In this document: positions 12,361 through 24,606 of the stretch, one piece after another
Layout of the letters: each line of letters begins with the position of its first letter
How positions within the stretch are numbered: the stretch's first letter is position 1
Assembly: GCF_047495875.1 (NCBI RefSeq)
Contig: NC_092497.1
Coordinates: 65,929,492 to 65,993,491 of the forward strand
DNA: 64,000 nucleotides
Direction of reading: 5' to 3'
Source: Pithys albifrons albifrons
Lineage: Eukaryota; Chordata; Aves; Passeriformes; Thamnophilidae
The notes under the pieces: model-generated
Databases searched by the model: none
Told to the model about the DNA's origin: nothing
The model's input: the letters and a program-made list of their open reading frames with translations, nothing else
Translations under genes and position numbers: made by a program

Positions 12361-13197
12361 CCTACATGGCTTCTGATTTCTTTAAACTGAATTTTCAAGA
12401 TATGAGTGCCATAATAAATAAATAAGTTTTCACACATATGAAGCATGTGATGTTCTGAAGATCCCCCCAGATATTTTACAAAGTATGGTATAATCTTTAG
12501 TAGGTATTTAGGAAAAGGAGGTGTTGAAAGGTCAAGTACAAGCTTTTCCTGAATGTCCAGAATGCTTGTCAACCTTGTGGACCAGCAGCTGATCTCCAGA
12601 AATGTCAAGAACTGATTATTGCCAATGACAGCTCTTGTCCTTTGACAGCTTTCACCAAGCAGCACTTATCTCCCTCAGAGTGGGCACCTGCAGGATCTAA
12701 GAGTAGCCATTATGTTGATAAAACTAGTTCTTCTAACATATATGCCTCATTTGCTGGACAGTGGTATGTGTTGTGGTCATTAAGAGTCATTGTCCTGTGG
12801 ATGAACCTTGCAACTCTAATTGCATGGCTTTCTTAGCTTTAAAATATGGTATTTTTTCCTCTTAAAAGACTAGATAGATCAGCAGTCTTGTATAGAAAAT
12901 CATGTATAGTTTCTCATTGTCAAGTGTGCCAAAATTAAAATGGATTTCCTGCTGCATTAGTACAGCATCTCAGTAGCTTTCTCAAGAGTGGCTATGGAGT
13001 TGATAGGCAAACTGGATGTGACATTTGCCAAGGAGACAGATACTTCTTCTGTAAGGTTATCTTCCGAAGCTGAGTGTCTGTTTCTGTATTTATGGTCCAA
13101 AGAGAAACACCAAAAATGTGTAAATTGCATTTATGAAAGATTAGTTCACTGAGGTGTTGGTGCTGAGTGTTGCCTAGTAAGTTATTCTGGTAGTAAT

Positions 13198-13220
13198 TTT
13201 TGCTTTTTGCTTTTTGCTTT
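13198..13220 (+). repeat. Short (TTTTTGC)n repeat
   Basis: Three consecutive units of 'tttttgc' followed by a degenerate fourth. Confidence 0.85.
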
Positions 13221-15437
13221 TACTCTTTGTCAGAATCTGATGTTGCTTTGTAGAACATCAGTATTGGAAGTGACTTGATTTTAATACCAAAAGTGGTTTT
13301 ACTAAATGTTTTTTATTGGCTGAGAATTGTGTCTAATATACTATTTTAATGAGAAAGTTTCATTGCAATGTGTATGAAGTGTTTATGGGATATTTGTTGT
13401 AGTGATCTGTGCAGGAACTATGTCTTGAAGCTATTAATTTCTAATTCCAATTCAGGAATTGGTTTGTCATATGAATTTGGACCTGTGATCTAGTCTTTCT
13501 GGTTTGCATCTTCTGTACGTAGCTTATGAAGATAAGTAACCACCTGAGGCCTTGATTCAGTGAAGAACTTCAGCACAATCTTAACTGTACACATTCAAGT
13601 TAACCTTGTTCCTCAAATTTCACTTGTGTTTTGCCCAGAGGCAGTTGTGCTAAAATAGTATATTGACATAGGTTAGATTTCTGCTGCCTGATAAATATAA
13701 AATAACCATAAACACGTATTCCCCAGTTGCTACTGGTTTTTGTCATAAAACAAGAGTGTGCTGGTTATTCTACTTTGCAATATTTCTTAAACACTCTAAC
13801 AGCATAAGAATTGGATATCTATTTGATATTTACTTGGCAATATGGTCAATAAAGATACATTTTAATTTCAGAATGAGAAAGTGCCACCAAATAATTCTGT
13901 TGTATCTCAGTGACTCTTTTTATTAATAGAGAAGAACCTGGTCACTAGGAGAAATTTTCTGTATTTTTCCACTTTTGTACAGATGTGTATCCTGGCAAAT
14001 TCTGGTATTTCATAAGTAAATCAGTAAACATGTATATGGATGACAATAGGAGTTCCTAAAAAGTGCAGTCTAATTTTAGCTATTGATCAAGTTTTCTAGT
14101 CAGAAGTACAGTGACCACAAGCAAATTAAATTAGAATGCAAATACTAATTCTATTTTTTTAAAAATTTGAAAAATTACATAGAGGGAATGGAATGGAGAA
14201 AGCAGCTTTTAGTAAGTCTTTTACTGTGTTGGGATTTAATGCTTTTCAAGAGAGCAGATATCTGCCAGTCTATGGCTTGTAGTCTGGGCTTGTAGTGATT
14301 TTGCACTGACAACTATGTTTTTTACTGATAGGCTATGCAGTAGATTCCAGAAGGTTTTATTTTGTTTCTTTTGTGATTTAGATGAGATGCCTCTTTGAAC
14401 TGAGTTGTAAGTACAGTGGCTATTCTTTAAACCTACCCAGTATAAAGAAAGGTGAAATTCCTGGAATTGTTTTAATGTACATATATAATAATGAAAATTA
14501 TAAAAATATGCTATAAATATTTCATAGTGGCAGTTCCTACAGATAAAAGAATATCTCCTTTTCTGTGGCCTCCTGTCCACATTTTTAAAACAGTTGCTTG
14601 ACTAGTGGGTCACCTTCGAGCTTGGTTTTTGGACATGGTGAGTAGCTGTGTTTCTGGAGTCACCAGAGAGTTCATGGATTTTAGCATCAGGAAAAATTTG
14701 CTGCTTGTGCTTCAGCTTAGGTCGGCAGAGTTAGTAGACATCTTTGACCGTTTGAATCTTAACTGTAAAAGGGTTAAATTCTTCATTCCGTATGCACAAA
14801 AAAGTCATGCAGCTATTTAGGGAATTCAGTGGATGAAAGAGTGATTTTTACCCCTTGTGTTTATTGTGTGTCTCTGTGATCCTCTGTTTCCAGCAGTGAA
14901 TTATTTTGTTCTAGGAATTAATAAGCAAACAAAAATGGTAATTTTCGAAAATGACAATGCTATAGCTCTGTAAATCTAGTTTTAAAGATTAATGTAAAAT
15001 GGAATCTCTATGGTCTGAGTTCTCAGAGCTTTCTATAAGTTTATCTGCATTGTATATCAAATAGGTTTTAGTTACTTTGTAATTTGTTAAAGAGAAACAT
15101 TGAGGTCCACTGCAGTCTGACAGGGTCATTTTCCATATTCTACATGTGGAAAATTCAGTGCATAATAGAAAGTGCACTTATTCTAAGTTATGTAATTTAA
15201 CTGTTTATTTTTCTTGTTCTAGCATGCAGTGTGTTAATATCTTGTCCCCTAACTTACGCACTACTACTTGCAAGTAAATACCTAGCAATCTTTGAAGCCC
15301 TGTGTTTTCTTCTTTCTTCAGCTTGTTAGAACCTTTCAGTTTTGGTGGGATCAGTGCTTTATCCTGCTGTCCATGAAAAATCATGGTTATGGTTTTCCCA
15401 TCCCTCCTTTTCAAAGTTATTGTTGCGATTTATGACC

Positions 15438-15583
15438 CTGAGATTAGGTCAGTTGGTTAAAACTTGGTTGTAATAATGTCAGGGTTGTGGGTTCATTCCC
15501 CTGTGTGGGCCATTGACTTCAGAGTTGGACTTGATGATCCTTGTGGGTCCCTTCCAACTCAGAATAGTCTGTGATTCTGTGAG
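15438..15583 (+). mobile_element. tRNA-Ile-headed SINE with CR1-like tail (TguSINE1-like)
   Basis: The head (about 15440-15512) resembles tRNA-Ile: A box 'aggtcagttggttaaaac', anticodon region 'ttgtaataatgtc', B box 'gggttcattcccc', then 'tgtgtgggcca'. The tail (about 15525-15583) is CR1-like: 'ggacttgatgatccttgtgg', 'tcccttccaactcagaatag', and 'gtgattctgtga'. This head-plus-tail structure is that of the passerine SINE I know as TguSINE1, mobilised by CR1. The tRNA part is decayed, so it is not a working tRNA gene. Confidence 0.85.
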
Positions 15584-15794
15584 TTTTTCTAGCCTTTACT
15601 AGTATTTGTACTGATTTTATCTACTCTTTTGAATAATAGTGCTCTTATCTTCAGCTAGTCAACCACAATGAGGCTTTTTCTACTAGGTTCTCATTTGTGA
15701 TGAATACCAAAGCAGAAATAATGCTTTTGCCGAAGTAATGATTTTGGTGGGTGCCACTCACCCTCAGGAATAACTGCAGACTATGCCTGTTAGT

Positions 15795-16060
15795 GTCGGA
15801 GTACAGTACACTCTGATCAGACTCTTTTAGATATTCCATGTGTGGAGGGTTTAGTGAAAAACACAGCATTTTCTTATTTGAAATTGCTTGAAATTACATG
15901 GGATTTCCATTTAATGGAATGATAGAGCAATGTGCTTGAATCACAGTGAAGGTACAAATCACGTTTATTGTAGTATTGTAATATACAATTCAATCACAAT
16001 ACAAGTGAAAGTTACATTGAGCAAATTGTACCAATTGCAATATGGAGTTAAATCACTAAA
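15795..16060 (+). repeat. Unclassified dispersed repeat, copy 1
   Basis: It shares an ordered series of blocks with 18580-18790: 'ctctgatcagactcttttag' against 'ctctgatcaggttcttttag', then 'caatgtgct' against 'caatgtact', then 'caattgcaatatggagtt' against 'gtaattgcaatatgcagtt', then 'aaatgtgaatt' against 'aaatgtgattc'. It is direct in orientation. Family unknown. Confidence 0.55.
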
Positions 16061-16645
16061 CAAATGTGAATTTTATTATGGGACTCCAATAATATGCTGA
16101 AGGAAAATCAGAGTATCCCATTATCTAAATGCATCTTTCAAGTCTGTCAACTTGTGTTTTAAAAATGTTTTTTAACTCATTTTTCTGACTTGTGAAAAAA
16201 TTTTGTGATTTGCTACAATTGGTGTGTTACACTTTTTTGGTATGTTATTTTTTTGATGAAGAACTCTATTGCTTTCTTTTGGGAGCTAAACCTGATTTGA
16301 TCCAGGAGCTCCTGGACTCAGCCTCTAGAGCTCTGTGGCAGTATGGTTGTCTGTTTCAGTTTTTATGAGAACTGAAGTATTAATAGATAATTTGGCAATT
16401 AGGCTCTTTAGCCAAAATGCTACATACTTCACAGTACTTTTGGAGCATGGTATCATGCAAAAAAATTAAATTTCTGGAGCAGTATAGTAGGTTTAAAAGT
16501 TTTTATTTTCATATTTTGCTATGGAATCTATGGCTTTCATTACTGAAAAAAAAAGACAATTTCTGAAACGGAGTTTGCTGATACATCACAGGAACAGTAA
16601 AGTTTGGAAGTTACAAGTCTTTTTCCCTGACTGTCTTATTTTTTA

Positions 16646-16739
<94 letters not shown>

Positions 16740-16740
16740 T
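16646..16740 (+). repeat. (ATT)n microsatellite
   Basis: About 31 uninterrupted trinucleotide units. It produces the poly-Ile and poly-Asn open frames on the two strands, which are artefacts. Confidence 0.98.
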
Positions 16741-17460
16741 CCTTCTGGACATTTGAAACTATAGCTAATGCTTCCCAGGGCTGAGATTATGCTCAACTAC
16801 CTGAAAAATAACAGATGCTGCTGTGCTCTTCATAGCAGAGAACGCTGCTGTACAAAGCCAGGAAACATCAGTGGAACATAACCCCAAGCAGCAAAGTCAT
16901 TGTTGAGATTGGCAAAAGCAAATTGTACTGTATTAGTGTCTATGGCTTTTCACATCTGCTAGGTTAAATCAGCAAATACTGGCAACAGCCCATTCTGCAA
17001 ATGGCCCACATGTTTTCTGCCTGATAATTTGAGTTTAACTTAGTAAGTGAAAACCATTCAGAGCAATAGTATTGTGTGTTGAAGCAAGTTTTCCACAAAC
17101 TATTAAACAATAACATTAGTGAAAACAATTACTTTATTCACTTGCTCACTTGGAAAACAGCATAATAACTGTTTGTAAGTGCTTTTCTTTAGAAGGAGTT
17201 TCATTTATATCAAAACAGATTCTGGGCTATAATTTTCTTTTTGTCTACACAGTTAGTTTTACTGAATTGTTTCACTTTTCTTAAATGTGGGAAGGGGTAC
17301 ACGTGCATGTAAATTACCACATTCATGAGAACTGGTATAGCTGAAATTAGATCAGAGATTAATTGATCCTATATAAATATGCTTTTCAGGTACAAATATA
17401 GTAGCAGGAACGATTAAGAAGTGTAGAATTGCTAATCACCTTGTAGTATCGGTACCACTA

Positions 17461-17744
17461 TGGCTGAGCATGTCATGGCTTAAGCCCAGCTGACAGCCAA
17501 GCATCACACAGCTGCTCACTCACTACCCCACCAACCAGACTGGGGAGAGAATTGGAAGATTCTGCTACCACTCACTGGCAGGGCAGTACAAGAAGCAGAA
17601 AGTGCTTGATGCTGTTAAAGCACTGTTTAGCAATAGCAAAATTACCTCTATTATCACGACCATTTCAGCACAAATCCAAAACATAGCCAATCCAAACCAG
17701 CTACTATGGAGAAAATTGACTCTACCCTAGCCAAACCCAGCACA
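17461..17744 (+). mobile_element. Internally deleted LTR fragment (family B)
   Basis: The left part 'tggcttaagcccagctgaca' and 'cagctgctcactcactaccc', and the right part 'agcacaaatccaaaacatag' through 'ccagctactatgg' to a terminal 'cagcaca', are typical of a common passerine ERV LTR as I remember it. The middle of the LTR (several hundred bp, with the promoter region) is missing: sequence jumps from the 'ggagagaattggaag' block to the 'agaagcagaaagtgcttgatg' block. No target-site duplication was found. Confidence 0.7.
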
Positions 17745-17774
17745 ATATGATACAGTAAGGTTTATATTAAGGTC

Positions 17775-17836
17775 ATGCATTTATTTAAAATTCATTAATT
17801 GTGTTATGCATTAATTTAAAATTCATTAATTGTATC
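17775..17836 (+). repeat. Tandem duplication, two 31-bp units
   Basis: Units 17775-17805 and 17806-17836 share 'atgcatt.atttaaaattcattaattgt'. It is AT-rich and lies 30 bp after the LTR fragment ending at 17744. Confidence 0.85.
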
Positions 17837-18579
17837 ATCAAATGTTTTTTACATTTCTTTTGGAGGAAAGAGCACCTGGTCTATCCCTGTAGGAAGCAAA
17901 ATATTTGGCCTAATTATGAATTTTATCTAGTAAAGTAGGATTACAACAAGGCATTATACTTGCAGTTAAATAAAAATTCCCTGGGGTTTTAGGGAGACTT
18001 AAGATCTGTGACCAATGTTAGTGGTGAGAGTAAGGAGGTGTTTTTAAATGCTTAGGAATATACTGCATTATATCCTCCAGTTAATAATTTTTTTGGCTGG
18101 TATTAATCTATTTTAGACTTCAGCATGAATATGTGGTACATTTACAGGCAGAAACATAACAGAAATTACAAGAAATAGGCTTTCATTCATATAAGAGTAT
18201 TTAAAAGTCATGTGCATACTAACAGACTTGCATGATAAACTTTTCTTGGGAGGCCAGAAGAGGCAGGAATGTTACTTTTATGTGACTGCCACTCCACATA
18301 GTTACTATCAAAGCACAGACAAACCCAGTAATATGTTTAATGATGTATTGATAAGATATTTGAATCTAAGTAGGTTATATTGTCAAAATGTATCCAGTAA
18401 AAGGTTTTGAACTTCATTTAAACATATGGCCAATGTTGAAGGTTTGCATATTATCTAGGAAATTTCTGTATCCTTTAGACTGTAGGGCCTAAAACTGTAA
18501 CAGAATTCAAGTCAGTCCTCTGATTCATAAGTACAATTTAAACATTAGTACTTGAGAACTGAATTCTGTGTTCCTTCTA

Positions 18580-18790
18580 CCATAGTCCAGTGCTCTCTGA
18601 TCAGGTTCTTTTAGATGTCCCACATGAGAAGAATATAATATTTAATACCAAATATATTGCAACATACATGATGTTGCTTTTGCAGTAGCAGAGAGATGCA
18701 ACAATGTACTGAAATTGCAATACAAGCACAATATAGTAATTGCAATATGCAGTTGTATCACAATAGAAATGTGATTCCCCTTACTGAACT
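18580..18790 (+). repeat. Unclassified dispersed repeat, copy 2
   Basis: This is the partner of 15795-16060, in the same orientation, 2.8 kb away. It has several 'ttgcaatat'-like motifs. It is shorter, with indels relative to copy 1. Confidence 0.55.
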
Positions 18791-19826
18791 GTATATGCTT
18801 ACTGTCATGTGACTGAAAGGAAGTGAATCAGATTAATTATAGCTTTATGTTAAGCAATACTGAGTTCCTGTAAGTAGCACTTATATTTCAGGCTAAGCAT
18901 AGCATTTGCACTAGAACATGATGTTATGTGAGGTGTTCTGCTAATGAGATATTTATTTTTTGTAGCTGAAGCAATGGCCATGACTTTTGAGACAGTATTT
19001 TTTGCTGTGGGTGTAATTACTGTATCTAAAGTGGAGTGTCATTATTCAAATGGAGATTAAACAAAAGGAAGAGATTAAGTGAAGACCCTAAAGATGATTC
19101 TTTAGGTATTTGTCAGTGTGCTTGTGTGTATGCAATAGTGCAATCCCTTGAACAGGGCTGTCAGTTGAGGTGTAAATGGATATTGAATTTTCTTGTCATG
19201 GTTAGCAGGTTCAGCTTCTGTATTTTTCTTTTGTTCTCTCTGACAGTAAGATGTATTTGGTATTACAGTTGAATTGAAGTTTCTATATGAAAGAATATCA
19301 AGAATACATTATTCACTTTTGTCTTGATTAACTTCTAATTTGGAATGTATGTTTCATGCTGAAAAGCTGAAAAAAGCAAATGGCACATCAGAGTTCACAC
19401 CAGGGAAGTCTGTTGTGCACCTGTGCAGAGTCCTGGTTTCTGCACTTACTGCCAGTGAACTGTGAGGAAGTGTGAGGGACTTAATCTGGATTACAGCAGA
19501 CATAGAAGTCAAAATATATAATCTAGCTCCATTTCATAAGATGAAAATAGTCTCCAAAGACATATGTTTCATATTGGCTGACCTGAATCTTTTGAACTGT
19601 GTGTCTTGGGCCATTGGTAGCTGTTCTTAGAGCAAGTTATCACAATGAAGATTTGACTGAATAATGACACATATCATAGAATGTTGTTGGTTAGCAGCAT
19701 TGCATAAGTGACTGTTCATCAAAATTTCCACTACCAGAACTGACACAGCATTCCAGACTCTTTCAGAAAAATGCCAGTATGTATGTTTATGAGCGAAGCA
19801 TCTTGTTCATATAGCTTCTCAAAACA

Positions 19827-20130
19827 TTACTTACTGGCCTTATAAAGTAGATATTTGCTATCTGGGGACAACGTATAAGTCTCTTTCACTGTGGCAACAC
19901 ATGCTTCCACCAGTTTTTGCAGGTTTTGAGCACTGCGAATTGGCACTGATACATAATTGAAGCAGAAAGTATGTCTGCTTATGACAATGGAGTTTCTCAG
20001 ATCTTTCAGTCTGTATGGACACCACAAATTGTTCTCTATTCCTAGTCTGAGGATCCTCAGTTAGGGTAGATTTGGAATGAAGCCAAATGGATGCTGCAGT
20101 TGCCTTGTGTCCTTCTAACAAATCCTGATC
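19827..20130 (-). pseudogene. Possible protein-derived fragment, unrecognised
   Basis: Two overlapping minus-strand frames (19858-20121 and 19827-20027) show protein-like composition. One reads LLEGHKATAASIWLHSKSTL and TEDPQTRNREQFVVSIQTE; the other reads VSVPIRSAQNLQKLVEACVA and TVKETYTLSPDSKYLLYKAS. If the first continues into the second through a frameshift near 20010, this would be a decayed retrocopy of part of a gene or viral open frame. I do not recognise the family and see no poly-A tail or target-site duplication. Chance is a real alternative, since intron of this length yields such frames. Confidence 0.2.
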
Positions 20131-20483
20131 TGTTCACAGAAACACTGAGCTCATGTGATGCACCTGAATGTCTGCCCTGAAATGGCAGTTGGGAAAGTAA
20201 ATTTACTTTAGGCTAAGTCATTGATTGCTCTTCAGCTAAGTAGTAAGTCATGAAAGGAGTCAGTAAAGAGGATAAGAGGAATTGAGAAGTACTGGATAAA
20301 TTAAAAAAAGTAAATCTGAAGATCCCTCAAGTTTTCCAATGTTTTTTGGACATAAATAGGACTTTGATATTATCAAATGAATAAGTGAAGAGAGGCTATA
20401 AACAGTGCCGAGGCAGCAGTGTTTGTTACATCAAGTGATTATATACTCTGTGCTTTTTCTCAAGCAGTTGAAGTGCTGGTTTG

Positions 20484-20488
20484 TTTGT

Positions 20489-20520
<32 letters not shown>
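20484..20520 (+). repeat. Poly-T tract
   Basis: 'tttgtttgttt' leads into T15, G, then T9. It could be the minus-strand A-tail of a retroposed sequence or simple slippage. It gives a poly-Phe frame that is not a gene. Confidence 0.85.
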
Positions 20521-23379
20521 ATTTCCTTGCTCGTTTTGAATGCCCAAATTTTCAGTTTTTAGTCACTGTGTGTAATTTCTCTGATTATATGGAAACCAGG
20601 AAGGTAACTCCACCTTACAACTTGAGAAGCTGCTCTGGAAATTCATCCTCTCACTTGAAAGAAGCACACAAAGTGAAACTGCTCAAGCTCTACTGGTGTA
20701 GAATATTTATAGAGGAGAGTGCACTTTCTGTCTGGTTAAGAAGTTGTTTAAGGCAGCATTGTTCTCATAGTCTGTAATCGGAGTCATGTAATCTGTAACT
20801 TTTTTTTTTTAAATCTGTTTCTTTTGAGATTTGATTATTTCAGTGGGTGGGTTGGTGCATGTTGATTATGAGGAGATAAATTGATATTTATGAAGACCTT
20901 GAAAGATGATAATTTAAGCTCAAGGTTGCCTAGGAAGTTCCTGAGAAGAACTGAAATTAACTAGGCATACAGGAGTGATAACGGAGGATCACACAAAGTT
21001 TGTAATCCTTAAGTACATATATTCTCTTTACTCTGAATTTTGTAACTTGTTAGTGTAACATTCCTTTAAGAAGTACTGGGTTACACAGTGTCCCTCTGAA
21101 ATGAGGAGGGATATTTTTCATATTCTCTGCATAGTTCATGCAGAGGAAAGAAGCTGCAATAAGGCTTAATGAGAAGGCAGTCATGCCTCAGAAGAGATAG
21201 AAGGCAGAATTAGAGATGGTAGAGATTGAGGCAAATGAAGAGTGCTTCCAGTCAATAGCTAACTGGAAGTGGTTGTTCTAAACAAAGTAAAGGAGAAAAC
21301 AAATTTTTTTTAAATATTGTTAAATTTTTTTGAGGTTGTGAAAGATGCAGTGTGGTACGTATGTGTAAAGCACTTTGTCCCTGAATTCATTTGGAATGAG
21401 GTTTGAAAATAAAAGCAAAACTCTTGAAAGCAACAAAATGCTGCTAATTGCCAGCTTTATTCTTGTCTCCTGCTTTCTTTTCAACTTCTTATTCAGGAAA
21501 GGATTTGTAAAGGTCCTGCAATGGAGAACTGAAATTATGGAGTTTATATTTTGTTAAGATGCAAATATTGTTCTCATCAAAAAAAGAACCAATATAGTGA
21601 TAAACTCAGCACTCTGCTGTAGGGAGTGGAAAGCCAGACCAATGTGTGAGAGAACGAGTTATCATCGTAGAATTGGTTCCAGGACTGGAAATCCAAGGAC
21701 AGATTTTTGAATGAAGGAAAGCACAAGAGGCTGAGATTCAGGTTGAAGGCTTCAGCTCTCATGGGAGAATTATTCAGCAGTGATAGGGAATGGTGCAATC
21801 AAAGGCTGTCAGTTTCAAAGTGAATAATAGATATGAAGGATGTTACAAACCTTCACAACAAATTTTGTGAGCCTCTTTGTTTTCTTCATAAGGGACAATC
21901 AAGCTCTTAATTCTCTGTAAGGTCACAAATATGATGAAAAATTTTAAAATAATGGCAGTACAAGCTCCTGAAAGAAAATAATGTCCATGAAAGAATTTTA
22001 AAAAGTCAGTAAAGCTGACTTGTAACACCATTCTTTAAGGGAAAATTTAAATAGATAGAAATGCAACTGGAGGCATAGATTTCATAAGTATTTGTTTTAC
22101 AGGTCTTTAAAATTGCAAGCAATAGAAAAAATATAAGTGGACTGAATGTTTTTAACTAAGAGCTTTGCTAAGTTTTTCACTTGAAAAATAAGGAGTGCAA
22201 AAAGCTGTAAAAGTATTCCCAGAATTTTACATGTTCGTCTATTCCTTGTGTTCAGTGATCTCTTCACTGGTGTTCTTTTGAACCTAAGCTGTTCAACATA
22301 GAGCTCTGCTCCAGAATATTGACAGCTTTTTTGTGGTTGTTTTGTGTGTGCCCTTCTACCTGGATTATTGGCAAATATATATTCAATTGATATTAGTTCT
22401 CTTGAGAAACTATAGAAAATGAGTTAAAATTTACATGCAGGATATATTAATTTATTTTTACTACATTTGGCTTGCTTGTAGACAAATATTTTAGTGAATA
22501 TTTTACTCAACAATGATGAAAATATTGTCAGCTTTATAGTGGTTTTGTAGCAATGTGTGACAATTTATCATAGGAGACCCATAAAAGCCTCTGCATTTTC
22601 ATAAAATGAAGAAGGCAGTCATGGGCTGAAGGAAATGTGATGAATCAGCTTAATGTACTTCATTAAACATTTCTCTTTTCTGGGAATTTTCTTTTTTCTG
22701 AAATAAACAATTTTTCTTGAATATATCATTAGGACTGTATGCTGTAGACCTTTTTCTATTATCTGAAAGTTTTATTCAAAATTTTTCACATTTTCCTTTA
22801 AATAGTAATAATTATTCTGTCACCCACATGCCTTCCTCATTGATTGTGAAAGATACGATAGGCAATGTTCTGCCTATTAAATGTATATTCTGCTGTTTCT
22901 TAGGTCGGATTTTTCCCTGTTACTCCCTGGCTACGAAGTTTGCCTCTCTTTTCCCTTTGGAAAATGAACACTAGTTTCCATAAAGAGTTGTGAGATGCTG
23001 TTCTTTGTGCATGGAGTGATTTGTGTGATGCAGCTTGGCAGGATACAACATGTTCCATCCATGAGGAATTTAGGACAGAGTCCATGGAGGGACAGGGCAT
23101 AGAGGTTGGAGGAATTAAGGAATGGGAGAGTGAGATGTAATGCTGTGGATATGAATACAAATTGTAATCTGTAGAGCTAGTGGATGCTTTCTTATGCTGT
23201 ATGCAGAGGAGTCAGCTCATGACAGAGGTGTCAAAGCACAGCATTCTTTTAGACTTCTGAACCTCTGTTCATACACAGACTTCTTACAACATTGTTTGAT
23301 CTTCATGAGCATACATGACAGACTCATTGTTTTCTTTGTTCCATGACTGCAATATAGCCAATTGTTTGTTTTCTTTAAG

Positions 23380-23561
23380 AACTGCCTGAGACTACCGTAA
23401 TTGAAGAGGAAGTTCAAGAGACAGAGGCATGGGCCAAGCCTCTGATCTACCTTTGGCAGACCAGAGTACCCAGTTTCAATGCTGAAAAAGAATACAATGC
23501 AGCTTGTGCAGAAAAGGAACCTCATTGTGCCATTTGTACTCTTCTCATGCCATACTATAAG
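23380..23561 (+). CDS. KDM4C: KDM4C exon, conserved helix and first Cys pair before PHD1
   Basis: The exon has 60 codons after a two-base phase remainder. The acceptor is a T-rich tract ending ttctttaag, and the donor is GTAAGC. The product runs [20 protein letters not shown], then [13 protein letters not shown], and ends [14 protein letters not shown]. The [11 protein letters not shown] block and the HCAIC pair (C-x2-C zinc ligands) are hallmarks of the KDM4A/B/C double-PHD region; human KDM4C has SWAKPLIHLWQ and [13 protein letters not shown]. The exon lies after a 16-kb repeat-filled intron and only 828 bp before the next exon. An antisense open frame over the same bases is a shadow. Confidence 0.96.
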
Positions 23562-24389
23562 GTAAGCAAGATTCTTACAGCTACACCTCTGGATGAAGTG
23601 TGAAATAGCTGCCTGGCTGCTTAATTTCCAGTAAATTATAAACCAAATGAGCTTATGTGTTTCATTTGTAAGAGAGGTAAAAAAACCCCAGACTGTTAAA
23701 ATTAGAACTGATATTCATTCACCTGTGTCCACCCTGGGTTGCAGACAGTCTATGCCTTCTACTACCTTTTTAAGCATGATTGGTGTTACTGTATGTGTGT
23801 TTGCCCTTGAAAATTCAGTTTTTGAGGTGGCAAACCCTAATAGGTATCTTTTAACTATTTCCTTATATGCCCATCTTCAGACTCTTTTTTTCAGAGCCTC
23901 CTTCCTTCAGTGTTGAAGAATTAAGTATTTTCACAGTACTTAGGCCTCAGGAAAAAGGAATTAGTACAGAAACAGTCTAATGCAGAGCACTGTTTGGTAC
24001 TGGCTGGTGGAATTACTGTGTCAAATATCAACTAAAAAGGCTGTTGTAGTACTATATTGCTAATTCTGAAGCTTGTAAACTCAAATTTCCTCAGCATGGG
24101 AACCAGGAAAAAGCTCATTATTGCACTGGACGCTGTTAAAGGACTCAAGAGATGCACTGTCGTGAAACACTACTACAGTAACACTAGTTGGCAGGCTGAG
24201 TTCTCTTCTAGGTTTCACAGTTATTTTGAACAGTCAGTGTGGAATGACTGTGATAAATACCTAGAAGCAGTTAATTTTCTCATGAAACTGTTACACTGTT
24301 GGTGCAAAAGCTGGGGAGGGAGTTTCATCATAGTCAAAAGGAAGAGTAAGATTCTCCTTTCTTAAATATAAATTTTGTTTATTTTCCAG
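23562..24389 (+). other. KDM4C: KDM4C short intron
   Basis: This 828-bp intron separates the HCAIC exon from the PHD1 exon. It has no recognisable repeat. An open frame of about 100 codons in its second half is in intron and resembles nothing I know. Confidence 0.85.
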
Positions 24390-24606
24390 CCAGACAGTAA
24401 GGATGAAGAAAGTCCTCCTTTCAGGGGAGCAAACTCAGCAGAAACACTGATGGCAGAAAATGAAAAGACTAAACCTCTTATTCCAGAGATGTGTTTTATT
24501 TATAGTGAAGAAAACACTGAAAACTATCCATCAAATGCCTTTATTGAAGAAGATGGAACAAGTCTTCTGATTTCTTGTGCAAAGTGTTGCGTACGAGTTC
24601 ATGCAA
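24390..24606 (+). CDS. KDM4C: KDM4C exon, first PHD finger (N-terminal part)
   Basis: The exon has 72 codons plus one base, acceptor ttattttccag and donor GTAAAT. After a variable start ([13 protein letters not shown]...) it gives [38 protein letters not shown] and VRVHA. The last three blocks are almost identical to human KDM4C and contain the C-x2-C (CAKC) and His ligands of a PHD-type zinc finger. The terminal split Ser codon (A|GT) is completed by the exon at 25448. PHD fingers of KDM4 proteins belong to the chromatin-reading module that lies between the catalytic core and the Tudor domains. Confidence 0.96.

Larger units (their letters stand above)
7307..23379 (+). other. KDM4C: KDM4C large intron (16 kb)
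   Basis: The 16-kb intron contains an antisense solo LTR (11635-12360), a tRNA-Ile/CR1 SINE (15438-15583), an (ATT)n microsatellite (16646-16740), a second LTR fragment (17461-17744), a 31-bp tandem duplication (17775-17836), a pair of diverged direct repeats (about 15795-16060 and 18580-18790), and an unassigned protein-like fragment (about 19827-20130, minus strand). From 7307 to 11600 I see no identifiable element. Confidence 0.8.

Noticed and set aside
15438..15512. Functional tRNA-Ile gene
   Set aside because: The head has many changes from tRNA-Ile, cannot form a clean cloverleaf, and runs straight into a CR1-like tail; it is a SINE.
16521..16796. Poly-Ile and poly-Asn open frames
   Set aside because: They are translations of the (ATT)n microsatellite.
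24057..24365. 102-codon open frame between two KDM4C exons
   Set aside because: It lies in an 828-bp intron, has no similarity I recognise, and the flanking exons join perfectly without it.
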